Source: RGIG3102 sp964369975 (GTDB lineage: Bacteria > Bacillota > Clostridia > Oscillospirales > Ruminococcaceae). From it: DNA of 64,000 nucleotides. The translations under genes were made by a program, and so were the position numbers. Under the pieces are notes generated by a model that was not told the DNA's origin, did no database searches, and saw nothing but the letters and a program-made list of their open reading frames with translations. The DNA lies in NCBI GenBank assembly GCA_964369975.1, contig CAYJFZ010000001.1:217702-281701 (forward strand), in the 5' to 3' direction. Position 1 is the stretch's first letter, and every line of letters starts with the position of its first letter. This document shows positions 35,320 to 43,850 of this stretch, piece after piece.

Positions 35320-36408
35320 TTATTGCTCTAAAGCTTTCGCTAATACATCAAAATTTTCTAAAGCTATTGAAGTATAGCTTGCGTTTTCTTCTTCGATTTG
35401 AGCCTTAGTTACTGACTGCATCGAATTTAAAATGAGTATTTCTTTTGTATCATCAGCACTATTTTCTACAACTGTTTGAGCTACTTCGTGAGTAGTGCCC
35501 TCAATCATAAGCACATAATTTAAGGCTAAGTCATCAGATGTATCAGCTAAGAATTTAATTGTTTCAAAGCTTGCCGCTGTATCTGTTGAGCAACCAACAA
35601 AGGCTGCATAGTACTCCATACCATAGTCATCAAAAAGATATCTAAAAGGAAATCTATCAGCTACTAAAACAGTATCTCTGTACGCATTTTCTACCATATT
35701 TTCATACTGCTCATCAATGCTTTGTAATTCAGCTTGATAGCTTTGTGCATTAGCTTTATAAACTTCTTCGTTTTCGCTGTCTAAGCTTACTAATTCATTT
35801 AATATAATTTCTACTGATAAGATCGCATTTTTTATTGATAACCACATATGCTCATCAATGATTTCTTCACCTTCGTGAGTGTGTTCATCTTCTTCGTGAG
35901 CGTGCTCATCTTCTTCGTGAGTGTGTTCATCTTCTTCGTGAGTGTGTTCATCTTCTTCGTGAGTGTGCTCATCTTCTTCGTGAGTATGCTCATGGCTATG
36001 CTCTTGCATACCTTCTACTATTTCTTCTACCTTTGCCTCATCTTCTAAATACATCATCATATTTAAAGAATTTGGGGCATCGTCTCTTGCCATTATATCA
36101 TTTACCCAATAATCTGATTCACCACCATTGTAGATGAATAAGTCACTGTCTAAGATTTGTGCCATTTCTTGAGTAGTTGGCTCATAGCTGTGTAAATCAA
36201 AGCCTTGGTCTAATAAATACACAACTTCAAAATTTTCAGCATTTTCGCCTAATATATTCATTGTCCAGTCGTATAATGGGAAAGTAGTCGCTATTATTGT
36301 AGGCTTTACTTCATCGCTTACTTCACTGCTGTCTTGGCAAGCTGTAAGTGCCATAACTAAAGCTATTGTTAAAAATATAGCTGTTAGTTTTTTAAAAATC
36401 GTTTGCAT
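35320..36408 (-). CDS. znuA: Zinc-binding lipoprotein (ZnuA-like) with His-rich repeat loop
   Basis: A 362-residue cluster A-I metal-binding protein. Signal peptide with lipobox ALTAC, N-terminal lobe (KPTIIATTFPLYDWTMNIL), a His/Glu/Asp-rich loop (about 138-181) made of six copies of a seven-residue unit ED-EHTHE, then DEHMWLSIKNA with the metal-ligand histidine, and the C-terminal lobe with the segments ADRFPFRYLFDDYGMEY and FVGCSTDTAASF. The charged loop is typical of zinc-specific ZnuA proteins. It follows the Zur-like gene by 19 bases. Confidence 0.94.
   Translation of the reverse strand: MQTIFKKLTAIFLTIALVMALTACQDSSEVSDEVKPTIIATTFPLYDWTMNILGENAENFEVVYLLDQGFDLHSYEPTTQEMAQILDSDLFIYNGGESDYWVNDIMARDDAPNSLNMMMYLEDEAKVEEIVEGMQEHSHEHTHEEDEHTHEEDEHTHEEDEHTHEEDEHAHEEDEHTHEGEEIIDEHMWLSIKNAILSVEIILNELVSLDSENEEVYKANAQSYQAELQSIDEQYENMVENAYRDTVLVADRFPFRYLFDDYGMEYYAAFVGCSTDTAASFETIKFLADTSDDLALNYVLMIEGTTHEVAQTVVENSADDTKEILILNSMQSVTKAQIEEENASYTSIALENFDVLAKALEQ
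35871..35996. repeat. Six 21-base tandem repeats in znuA
   Basis: Six units of 21 bases, each starting CTTCGTGAG on the plus strand and encoding EDEHTHE or a close variant on the minus strand. Copies differ at a few third positions and one Thr/Ala change. Repeat number may vary between strains. Confidence 0.9.
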
Positions 36409-36427
36409 AATCTCTCCTTAAAATATT

Positions 36428-36820
36428 TTAATTGTTGCAATAATTACAAGTGCCATAAAGCGTTGCTGCGTGCAATGAAACAGTAAACGCATTATTGTTT
36501 TTAATACTTTGTATAACTTCATTAGAAATATTTTTATCCATATGGTAAGTCTCTTTGCATCTAAGGCATACAAGATGTATTATCCCCCTGCACTCCTCTT
36601 CATCAAAGAACTGATAGTAAGTATCCTTTTTATCTTTACTCAAAAACTTACTTATAATCCCTTCATCTTCCATATCTAATAGATTTCTATATATAGCACT
36701 TAAGCTAATATCTTCATCCTTTAGCTGGTTGAAAATTTCGGCTGCTGTGAACTGCTTATGCAAATTATTTGTAAAAAATTTTATTAATGCCTTTCTTTGC
36801 CTTGTTGCATATTTTGCCAT
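36428..36820 (-). CDS. zur: Fur family metalloregulator, probably Zur
   Basis: A 130-residue Fur-type repressor starting MAKYATRQRKALIKFF. An N-terminal winged helix (FTAAEIFNQLKDEDISLSAIYRNLLDMEDEGII) is followed by the dimerisation domain with the structural zinc cysteines CLRC and CNYC. I chose ATG at 36820 because GAGGTGAG stands just upstream; a longer reading frame to 36913 adds 31 residues that run over the promoter and operator. First gene of the znuACB operon, so zinc-responsive autoregulation is inferred. Confidence 0.88.
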   Translation of the reverse strand: MAKYATRQRKALIKFFTNNLHKQFTAAEIFNQLKDEDISLSAIYRNLLDMEDEGIISKFLSKDKKDTYYQFFDEEECRGIIHLVCLRCKETYHMDKNISNEVIQSIKNNNAFTVSLHAATLYGTCNYCNN

Positions 36821-36845
36821 TATCTCACCTCGTAGTTTGCGAAAT

Positions 36846-36862
36846 TTGCGAATTGTTCGCAA
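36846..36862. promoter_or_regulatory. Putative Zur operator
   Basis: TTGCGAA-TTG-TTCGCAA, a perfect 7-3-7 inverted repeat lying just downstream of the -10 box, so a bound repressor would cover the start site. A further TTTGCGAA half-site occurs at 36836-36843, nine bases from the first arm in direct orientation. Confidence 0.65.
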
Positions 36863-36871
36863 TTTACAGAA

Positions 36872-36900
36872 ATTATAATACAAAAAAAAGTAATAGTCAA
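36872..36900 (-). promoter_or_regulatory. SigA-type promoter of the zur-znuACB operon
   Basis: Minus strand TTGACT (36895-36900), 17-base spacer, TATAAT (36872-36877). This is one of the best promoters in the window, as expected for a repressor-controlled operon. Confidence 0.8.
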
Positions 36901-37044
36901 TGTTTTTTTGCATTTGTACAAATTTTTCTTTTAATTTTTGGCAATTTTTTTAAAATAAATACGATTTTACTACCTTTTTATGGTCGCGAATTGTCTACAA
37001 GACAATATTTTCCAATTTTATACCAAATATTACCATATTTGCTA

Positions 37045-37073
37045 TTGATATTATTCCCAAAAAATGCTATTAT
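37045..37073 (+). promoter_or_regulatory. Putative vegetative promoter of spo0A
   Basis: TTGATA (37045-37050), 17-base spacer, TATTAT (37068-37073), 57 bases before the ATG. I see no 0A box (TGTCGAA) in this upstream region. Confidence 0.6.
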
Positions 37074-37129
37074 GTTTTTAGATAGAAGAAATACGGTCAA
37101 AATAATCTTGATTAGGAGTTTTTTTACAA

Positions 37130-37885
37130 ATGATTTCAGAATTAAAAGTTTTATTCAGCGAAGACAATCAAAATACAATAACAGGCTATACTCACTTCTT
37201 TTCACAAAATAACATAAAAGCCTATTTTTGCCCAAAAGACGGTGAAAAAGTATTAGAATGTATAAAGGAATATTCTCCGGATATTGTATTTGTAGATGTG
37301 TTTTTAAAGAATCTTGATGCAATTGCCGTAAGAGAAAAAGCGGAGCAGTTAGCTATTAAGCCCAAATTATTTTTTGCTACAAGTAGCTTTGATAATGAGG
37401 AAAATATCCGTCACATAATGAATTCAGGCTTTAGTTATTATTTCTTAAAGCCATATTCATTAGAGGTTGCTTTAAAAAGAATACACTCTATGCTTAATAT
37501 CAAAGAAGATAAGAGCCATAGTGTTGATTTAGAAGATCAAGTAACGCAGGTGTTACATAAAATGGGTGTGCCAGCTCACATTAAAGGCTATACTTTCTTA
37601 AGGCAGTCTATTATCTTAGCTATAAATGAGCCGAGCATTATAACTTTAGTGACAAAAAGGCTGTATCCAGACATTGCAAAATTAAATCAAACAACGGCTT
37701 CAAGAGTTGAAAGAGCTATAAGACATGCCATTGAAGTAGCTTGGGACAGGGGCAATGTAGATGTATTAGACACCTACTTTGGCTACACTATAAATCATAT
37801 GCGAGGAAAGCCTACAAACTCTGAGTTTATCGCTATGATTGCTGATAAAATACGCTTAGAGAATAAAAAGTTAAAAATAGTTTAA
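37130..37885 (+). CDS. spo0A: Spo0A, sporulation master response regulator
   Basis: A 251-residue regulator with an N-terminal receiver (about 1-125) and the Spo0A-specific DNA-binding domain (about 145-251). The effector domain is highly conserved: VTQVLHKMGVPAHIKGY, LVTKRLYPDIAKLNQTT, SRVERAIRHAIEVAW and GKPTNSEFIAMIADKIRLE. The receiver keeps the phospho-acceptor D56 (IVFVDVFL) and the lysine in FLKPYS. It departs from consensus in the loop after the acceptor, where MPHLDG reads LKNLDA, and the acidic pocket is SEDN. RBS TAGGAG precedes the ATG. It is not adjacent to spoIVB, unlike in most spore formers. Confidence 0.95.
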   Translation: MISELKVLFSEDNQNTITGYTHFFSQNNIKAYFCPKDGEKVLECIKEYSPDIVFVDVFLKNLDAIAVREKAEQLAIKPKLFFATSSFDNEENIRHIMNSGFSYYFLKPYSLEVALKRIHSMLNIKEDKSHSVDLEDQVTQVLHKMGVPAHIKGYTFLRQSIILAINEPSIITLVTKRLYPDIAKLNQTTASRVERAIRHAIEVAWDRGNVDVLDTYFGYTINHMRGKPTNSEFIAMIADKIRLENKKLKIV

Positions 37886-37920
37886 GAGGAATATATTTTA
37901 AGACTTATATTAGATAAAAT

Positions 37921-37951
37921 AAAAACATTATCAAATTGATAATGTTTTTTG
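37921..37951 (+). terminator. Terminator of spo0A
   Basis: AAAACATTATCAA-ATTGATAATGTTTTTTG, shared region with the convergent GNAT gene. Confidence 0.75.
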
Positions 37952-37963
37952 TTTTGTTATATT

Positions 37964-38470
37964 TTATTTTACTGTTGCCCAGTAGCGGTTTGTTATTTTG
38001 TTTTCGTTGTTTTCTATCTGATTTTCTAATACCCCGCCAAATTTTGTTATCGTTTTAGCTGAGGCGATATTATCGCTATCGCAAGTTAAAAGCACCCTAT
38101 CAAGGTTTTTCTCTTTTAAAAAAGGCAGTATCATATCAAGCATTAATTTTGCATAGCCTTTGCCTCTTTTTGAAGGGGTTACCCCGTAGCCGATATGGCC
38201 ACCTGAGTTTATTAAGCCATCGTTTAATTTATGCCTAATGTTTATCGCTCCTAAAATTTCTTCATCTTCTACTAAGTAAAATGTTGTTGCAGTTACAAAA
38301 TTTTCAGGGGCTTTTGTTTCAAACTCTTCGCTATCTTTTACAAATTCTTCAAAATTTCTGTCTAATAATCTTGCTGAATAAGGAGTGATTTCTTCGTTAT
38401 TTTCTTTCCATTCATTTACAAAGTTTTCATAAGAAGTTTTTAAATCGAAGCTGATTTTTTTAAGTTCCAT
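37964..38470 (-). CDS. GNAT family N-acetyltransferase
   Basis: A 168-residue acetyltransferase of the GNAT fold. Acetyl-CoA binding motif A is VTPSKRGKGYAKLMLDMIL (RxxGxG type), with the downstream strand DRVLLTCDSDNIASAKTITKFGG typical of RimJ/RimL-like or antibiotic-type GNATs. The substrate is not evident. It is monocistronic and convergent with spo0A. Confidence 0.88.
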   Translation of the reverse strand: MELKKISFDLKTSYENFVNEWKENNEEITPYSARLLDRNFEEFVKDSEEFETKAPENFVTATTFYLVEDEEILGAINIRHKLNDGLINSGGHIGYGVTPSKRGKGYAKLMLDMILPFLKEKNLDRVLLTCDSDNIASAKTITKFGGVLENQIENNENKITNRYWATVK

Positions 38471-38653
38471 ATTTTTATTTTGAATAGATAAGTCTATTCT
38501 TCTCCTTTCATTTAACTATATAGTAATATACTATAACATAGTATCGATGTATTTGCAATATTTAATTTTACAAGAAGATATCGATTATCTTTTCTCTATT
38601 TTTTTCTGTTGTAAAAGACCTCTCTGTCGAAATTTCTACTATTCTTTTATCTT

Positions 38654-39676
38654 TTAATAATAAAATTTATAGCCTGTTTTTTTATAGTACTCCTTACCTT
38701 TTTCCAAAAGCATATTTTCTAAATGCGAGTATTTTAAATTATTTGGTGGATATTGAGGCTCAATAGCTATCCCCGCATTTTTTTCTAAAAATCTATTTTT
38801 TGCCTTTACATCGCTAATATAATTACCTGTATAAATTTGCACTCCGCCTACATCGCAAAATACATCAAGGCATAAAGTTTCATCTTCGTTTTTTAGCGAT
38901 GCCATATACCTATAATCAGTCGTTTTAAAATCTTGGAAAAAGTGATGGTCTATCCCCTTTACACTCGGCTGTTTTTTTTCTAAATTTAGTATTCTTTGCT
39001 CTAATTTTGTATATTTTAAAAAATCAAAATCCGTGTTTTTAACGCTCAATACTTCGCCCGTTGTAACTCCATCATCCCTTACAGGCATATAAAATGATGA
39101 ATTTAATTTTAAGCTGTGATTTTTTATATTGCCTTTTCCGTTTAAGTTAAAATATGAATGGCTTGTTATATTTACTGGGCTTTTTTCATCGCATAAGGCA
39201 AAATATTCTATTAGTAATAAAGCATTTTTAAAAGTGTATTTTACATTTAATGTAAGATTTGCATTAAAGCCTCCATCGCCATTTTCTGAAAAAATCTGCA
39301 AGATAATAAAATCCTCGCCCTCTTGTATGAGTTTAAAAATTCTTTTATTAAAGCCGGCAAGGCCTCCGTGAGAAGCTGCGTTATGATTGTTTTTGGTTAA
39401 GGTGTATTCTTTATCGTTTATTGAGTATCTTGCATCTTCTATCCTATTTGCAACTCTGCCACAAATAGCGCCTATATACATATCACATTTTACATAGCTA
39501 TCTATATCATCATAGCCTAAAACAGTGTCGATAAATTCACCATTTTTATTTTTGATAATTAAACTTTGGATTATCGCACCATAATTTAATATACTTATTG
39601 AATTATTTTCGCTATCTTTTATAGTGTATTTATAAATTTCTTCATCGCCTATTTTTCCAAAAACCTCTTTTTGCAT
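38654..39676 (-). CDS. galM: Aldose 1-epimerase (galactose mutarotase)
   Basis: A 340-residue beta-sandwich mutarotase that interconverts alpha and beta anomers of hexoses. Family motifs are present: YIGAICGRVANRI, NHNAASHGGLAGF with the first catalytic histidine, ITSHSYFNLNG with the second, and IAIEPQYPPN containing the catalytic glutamate. No other Leloir genes are nearby, so it may serve several sugars. A 178-base gap separates it from the GNAT gene downstream. Confidence 0.94.
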   Translation of the reverse strand: MQKEVFGKIGDEEIYKYTIKDSENNSISILNYGAIIQSLIIKNKNGEFIDTVLGYDDIDSYVKCDMYIGAICGRVANRIEDARYSINDKEYTLTKNNHNAASHGGLAGFNKRIFKLIQEGEDFIILQIFSENGDGGFNANLTLNVKYTFKNALLLIEYFALCDEKSPVNITSHSYFNLNGKGNIKNHSLKLNSSFYMPVRDDGVTTGEVLSVKNTDFDFLKYTKLEQRILNLEKKQPSVKGIDHHFFQDFKTTDYRYMASLKNEDETLCLDVFCDVGGVQIYTGNYISDVKAKNRFLEKNAGIAIEPQYPPNNLKYSHLENMLLEKGKEYYKKTGYKFYY

Positions 39677-39806
39677 TGCAAAGCTCCTTTAAAATAATAT
39701 ATAATAATCTTAACATTTAATTTAAAAAATTACAATATTATTACTATCTTAAAAATATCACAAACCTATAGTATAATTTAATCTATAAAAACTTTCGGAG
39801 GAATTG

Positions 39807-40772
39807 ATGCCAAGATATATTAGTGAACAAGGTAAAAAATCAAAAAGGCGAAATAGAAAGGCAAAAAAATATGTTGTATTTTCTTGCGTTGCTATTTTTA
39901 TTTTAGTTGTTTCTTGGGGTATAGTAAGTGTTATTAATCTTTTTAGTAGCCAGGAGGAAGATATTAATCTTTTAATACAGCCTTCTGCCACTATCAGTAT
40001 TGATGAAAACACAAATACCGCTGTTTTTGGCCCTGTAATGCAAGAGGATAACTTTAATGTAACAAAGGCTACTGCCTCTCTTTTAGCCTTGCCTGAAAAT
40101 GGAAGGGTGCATTTAGAATATTTTGATGATGCCTTATTTTTAGGCGATAGCTTAGCTGAGGGCTTTGCTTCATATACTACTGCTACAAGTATTGATAATG
40201 CTTCATTCTTAACGGCTCGCAGTATCTCACCTTTATCTTTTATAAACGATGGTATTAACAGCTTCGGCTTTATACATTTTAATGAGTTGGATAGCGCTGT
40301 AAACGCCTTTGAGGAAGTAGCTAAAACAAAGGCCAAAAAAGTGTATGTAATCTTAGGCTTAAACGCTCTTGCTTCTCCAAGTTTAACGGATGAAGATATA
40401 TTAAATGGCTTTAATTCGTTTTTAGATGAATTAAAAAACACCTTGCCCGATAGCTTAATTTATGTAAGCAGTATAACTCCTACAACTAAAACTCTGCAAG
40501 ATAGCGAAAAAGAAAACGGCAAAGATTTCTCAGGGCAAAGGATAACCTCTTTAAATGAGCAACTCGCTCTTTTATGCTCACTAAAAGGTGTTCATTACTT
40601 AGATGTATACCCTGAATTAATAGATGAAAATGGATATTTAGCTTATGATGGTGGCGATGGAATACATCTTTCACCAAGCGGTTATTCTGTTTGGGCAAGC
40701 TATATAATCAGCCATACTTTCTATGATGAGAGTTCTCCTTTAGTTATCGGCTCGCCCTATACAAAAGAGTAA
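39807..40772 (+). CDS. Membrane-anchored SGNH/GDSL-type hydrolase, paralog 1
   Basis: A 321-residue protein with a very basic cytoplasmic start, one membrane segment (about 21-46) and an extracellular SGNH hydrolase domain. The nucleophile block is FLGDSLAEGF (S115), block III reads LGLNAL, and block V is DGIHLSPSGY (D284, H287). The Asn/Gly blocks are recognisable but GxND has become GLNA. Such enzymes remove or transfer acyl groups on cell-wall polymers. ATG 39807 is used rather than the TTG three bases earlier because GGAGG is correctly spaced. A paralog follows 141 bases later. Confidence 0.82.
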   Translation: MPRYISEQGKKSKRRNRKAKKYVVFSCVAIFILVVSWGIVSVINLFSSQEEDINLLIQPSATISIDENTNTAVFGPVMQEDNFNVTKATASLLALPENGRVHLEYFDDALFLGDSLAEGFASYTTATSIDNASFLTARSISPLSFINDGINSFGFIHFNELDSAVNAFEEVAKTKAKKVYVILGLNALASPSLTDEDILNGFNSFLDELKNTLPDSLIYVSSITPTTKTLQDSEKENGKDFSGQRITSLNEQLALLCSLKGVHYLDVYPELIDENGYLAYDGGDGIHLSPSGYSVWASYIISHTFYDESSPLVIGSPYTKE

Positions 40773-40913
40773 AATTAGCATAAAACCTTATACGGTGATT
40801 TTTAAATTACAATATTATAACAAACTCTGCGATTATTGTAAAATAAAGGCTTAATCTATTGAAATAAATAATAATCTATCGTATAATTAGATATTGAATA
40901 AAGGGGTGGATAT

Positions 40914-41858
40914 ATGCAAAAATACACAAGCGGAAAACATTTACAAAGAAAAAGAAAACAAAACAAATTTACTAAAAACATACTTGCTTTAATTTTAGTT
41001 TTAGCGGTAGCTTTTGGTGTTTATAAATTTATTGATACAAGCTCGCTTTTTTCTACTGACCCAGGAGAAGAGGCACAAGAAATTTTAAATGGTTCTTTAC
41101 TTACTACAAATAAAGATATACAGCCCGCTGAAGATATTAGAGATTTTGAGGGCGATATAGTTAAAACTGTAAACTTAGAATATAAGTCTTTCATTCCTGA
41201 AATGGTGCAGGTGCCAAAAAATGATCCTGTTGATAATTCTTATTTTGATGATGCTGTTTTTGTAGGCGATAGCTTAGCTGATGGCTTTAGAGTATATAAG
41301 ACAACTTCAATACAGCTTTCAGATAGCTACACTTGTATAACTGCTATAAGCACAACACCTGCAAGTTTTTCAGAGGGTAATTATGTAAGAATTTATGATA
41401 ATGCTGGCGCTGTACAAACTGTTCACGCACTAACAGCTATACAACAAGCAAACCCAGGTAAAATTTACATAACCTTAGGCACTAACGCTTTAAATGTGAT
41501 GAGTGATGAAGAATTTATAAATAGTTATTATTTATTCATTGACCAGTTACGCACTTACTTACCTGAGACTTTAATCTATGTTACAAGTATCCCACCTGCA
41601 ACAGCAGTAAAGGTTGCAAACGATAGCGACTACGCTCTTGATAGAGTGTATAATATAAACACTCAAATCGCAAAAATGTGCGATGAGAAAAACTTAGCTT
41701 TCCTAAACTTACAAGAAGTATTAAAAAGCTCAAGCGGATATTTAAGAGAAGAAATAGCATCTCCTGACGGCTTACATTTAACACCGGAAGGCTATTATGA
41801 ATGGGGCGAATATTTAAGAACTCACACTATTTATAACCCTTTAAATCCTTATATATAA
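40914..41858 (+). CDS. Membrane-anchored SGNH/GDSL-type hydrolase, paralog 2
   Basis: A 314-residue protein with the same layout as the preceding gene: a basic start (KRKQNKFTK), one membrane segment (about 22-40), then the SGNH domain with VFVGDSLADGF (S120), LGTNAL and DGLHLTPEGYYEWGEYL (D285, H288). The conserved phrases FDDA, GDSLA and LPETLIYVTSI, with LPDSLIYVSSI in paralog 1, show tandem duplication. A terminator follows, so the pair may form one unit. Role on wall polymers is inferred. Confidence 0.82.
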   Translation: MQKYTSGKHLQRKRKQNKFTKNILALILVLAVAFGVYKFIDTSSLFSTDPGEEAQEILNGSLLTTNKDIQPAEDIRDFEGDIVKTVNLEYKSFIPEMVQVPKNDPVDNSYFDDAVFVGDSLADGFRVYKTTSIQLSDSYTCITAISTTPASFSEGNYVRIYDNAGAVQTVHALTAIQQANPGKIYITLGTNALNVMSDEEFINSYYLFIDQLRTYLPETLIYVTSIPPATAVKVANDSDYALDRVYNINTQIAKMCDEKNLAFLNLQEVLKSSSGYLREEIASPDGLHLTPEGYYEWGEYLRTHTIYNPLNPYI

Positions 41859-41864
41859 AAAACA

Positions 41865-41896
41865 AAACACGGATGAAATATCATCCGTGTTTTTTA
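41865..41896 (+). terminator. Terminator of the SGNH pair
   Basis: AAACACGGATGA-AATA-TCATCCGTGTTTTTT, directly after the stop and also available to the convergent peptidase gene. Confidence 0.85.
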
Positions 41897-41903
41897 ATGT
41901 TGC

Positions 41904-43841
41904 TTATAGGTATTTTTCAAACCAATCGCAGATTTCTTTTAATCTTGATATACGATTATGCGGTCTTCCAGATCTTGATAATTCGTGATTTTCCTTATGG
42001 AAAAGTGCTATTTTTGATGGAATATTATTTTGCCTTAATGTAGTAAACATCTGTAAAGGCTCACTCATCCAGCAACGATAATCTTCATCTGATTGAATAA
42101 ATAAAGTAGGCGTTGTTGCCTTTGATACATACTTTAACGGTGAGTGAAACCACATTTTCTCATAGTCTTCCCAAGGAGATGCACCTACTTGACTTAAGTT
42201 ATGATAAAAGCCTATGTCTGTACTTAAGCATTTTGAGAAGTAGTTAGAAATTGAGCGCTGAGAACAAGCAGCCTTAAAGCGATTTGTATTACCTATCATC
42301 CAGTTTACCATAAAGCCTGCATAACTACCGCCTGCTATTCCTATGCTATCTTTGTCTAAATCAGGATATCTTTTTATCACTTCATCAGTAAAGTCCATAA
42401 AGTCTTTATAGTCAATAACGCCTAAGTTGCCAGCTAAAGTAGAGAACTTATCACCCCTACCAGAGGAGCCTCTTGGGTTTGTATAAAATACAAAGTAGTC
42501 CATATTTGCAAGGCATTGCATCTCATGATTATAAATATAGCCATAAGCTGCTTTTGGGCCTCCGTGCATTGATAATACACCTTTGTATTTTTTGCCTTTT
42601 TCATAATTTACTGGTTTTATTACAAAGCCCTCAAGTTCGTGCCCTTCATCTGATGTAAAAACAAATCTTTCAGGTTTTATGACTGTGTGAGTGTCTGTGA
42701 ATTCTTTTGAGAAGTTTGTTAGGCGCTTTTCTGTTTTATCTTTTAGATTAATTGAGTAAATTTCTTGTGGCTCGTAGTCTCTAAAGGCTACGCAGTAAGC
42801 TGTATCGCCATGTATATCAAAGCAAGAAATCGCCCCACAAGTTTCATTTACAAATTCTAATTTTTTATCTTTTGTGAATTTTGAAAGGAAGGCATTGCCC
42901 CAAGAAGTATATAAAGTGTATAATTCACCATCTATATTTTTTAAAGTTTTACCACCACCGTAAGACATATCACTGCCGGCAGATGAGTATAAGCCGCCAT
43001 CTAAAAAGCTGATTTTTTCTAATTTTTTATCCTTTGATAAAGTATAGATATCAGGGTCTTGTGATGTGTTATTTTTTCTGTCTGAGCCTTCTATTAAAAT
43101 TTCATCTCCAATGTACTCTGCCTTCATTACGCTGATAGTGCCATTTTCTAAAAGCGTGTCTGTATAGCCACTTGCTATGTGATACTCATATAATTCTTGG
43201 TGATTTGGCACTATATCTGTATAAGAGGCCCCTGCAAAAAGTAGCTTTGTTTTACAAGGTGAAAGAGTAGTCAAGCTTACATTAGTTTCATCTTTTGAAA
43301 TTTGTTTTATTTCGTTTGTCTTAACATTAAAAATATTTAATGTATTTCTTTTTTTATTAGAAACACCCATACCATTAAACCAAAACGGCAACTCATCAAA
43401 AATTACATAATCTTCACCTAAAACAGCCCTGTTTTCTTCTTTTTTGTCTTCTTTCATCGGCTTTGGTATAGCGATTAAATAATTTTCATCATCAATTTTC
43501 TTAATTGAAGTTACCATAGCAGGGATAGTGAAGGCTTTAAGGGCTTCACCACCATTTAAAGATAATTTAAAGTAGTTTGTTTTTCCTTTTTCGTTAGCTG
43601 AAGGTGTTTGAAAAAGGATTGTTTCATTATCATACCAAATAAAACTTCTCTCGCCTTGTTTTGAAGTTAGTGGTTTTACTTCGTTTGTCTTTGTATTTAA
43701 AGCAAAGATTTTAGATGAGTATTTATTTGTTTCTTCTTTTACCTGTGTTTTTACAAAAAGAACCCATGTGCCATCTTCATTACAAGAAATTTCTGATAAA
43801 AAGTCGTATTTATATAAGTCTTTTATTGTTATATTTTTCAT
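41904..43841 (-). CDS. S9 family peptidase (acylaminoacyl-peptidase type), paralog 1
   Basis: A 645-residue serine peptidase with an N-terminal beta-propeller (about 1-390) and a C-terminal alpha/beta hydrolase domain. The nucleophile elbow is GGSYAG (S506), the acid is in SDEDYRCW (D587) and the histidine in KENHELSRSG (H619). The sequence MHGGPKAAYGY supplies the oxyanion region. The propeller limits access to short peptides. No signal peptide, so cytoplasmic. Paralog of the upstream gene, 9 bases away, with which it is co-transcribed. Confidence 0.93.
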   Translation of the reverse strand: MKNITIKDLYKYDFLSEISCNEDGTWVLFVKTQVKEETNKYSSKIFALNTKTNEVKPLTSKQGERSFIWYDNETILFQTPSANEKGKTNYFKLSLNGGEALKAFTIPAMVTSIKKIDDENYLIAIPKPMKEDKKEENRAVLGEDYVIFDELPFWFNGMGVSNKKRNTLNIFNVKTNEIKQISKDETNVSLTTLSPCKTKLLFAGASYTDIVPNHQELYEYHIASGYTDTLLENGTISVMKAEYIGDEILIEGSDRKNNTSQDPDIYTLSKDKKLEKISFLDGGLYSSAGSDMSYGGGKTLKNIDGELYTLYTSWGNAFLSKFTKDKKLEFVNETCGAISCFDIHGDTAYCVAFRDYEPQEIYSINLKDKTEKRLTNFSKEFTDTHTVIKPERFVFTSDEGHELEGFVIKPVNYEKGKKYKGVLSMHGGPKAAYGYIYNHEMQCLANMDYFVFYTNPRGSSGRGDKFSTLAGNLGVIDYKDFMDFTDEVIKRYPDLDKDSIGIAGGSYAGFMVNWMIGNTNRFKAACSQRSISNYFSKCLSTDIGFYHNLSQVGASPWEDYEKMWFHSPLKYVSKATTPTLFIQSDEDYRCWMSEPLQMFTTLRQNNIPSKIALFHKENHELSRSGRPHNRISRLKEICDWFEKYL

Positions 43842-43850
43842 TTTAGCTCC

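Noticed and set aside
35871..35996. Regular 21-base repeats as a possible CRISPR array
   Set aside because: There are no spacers; the units are contiguous and in frame with znuA.
35848..36048. Plus-strand frame with repeated Phe/Val units
   Set aside because: It is the antisense of the znuA His-rich tandem repeats.
36821..36913. Longer N-terminus for the Zur-like protein
   Set aside because: The extra 31 codons run through the promoter and operator, and a good RBS stands before the shorter start.
38625..38631. TGTCGAA, a perfect 0A-box core, in the gap between galM and the GNAT gene
   Set aside because: A single 7-base match in a 64 kb window is expected by chance, and neither neighbour is a known Spo0A target.
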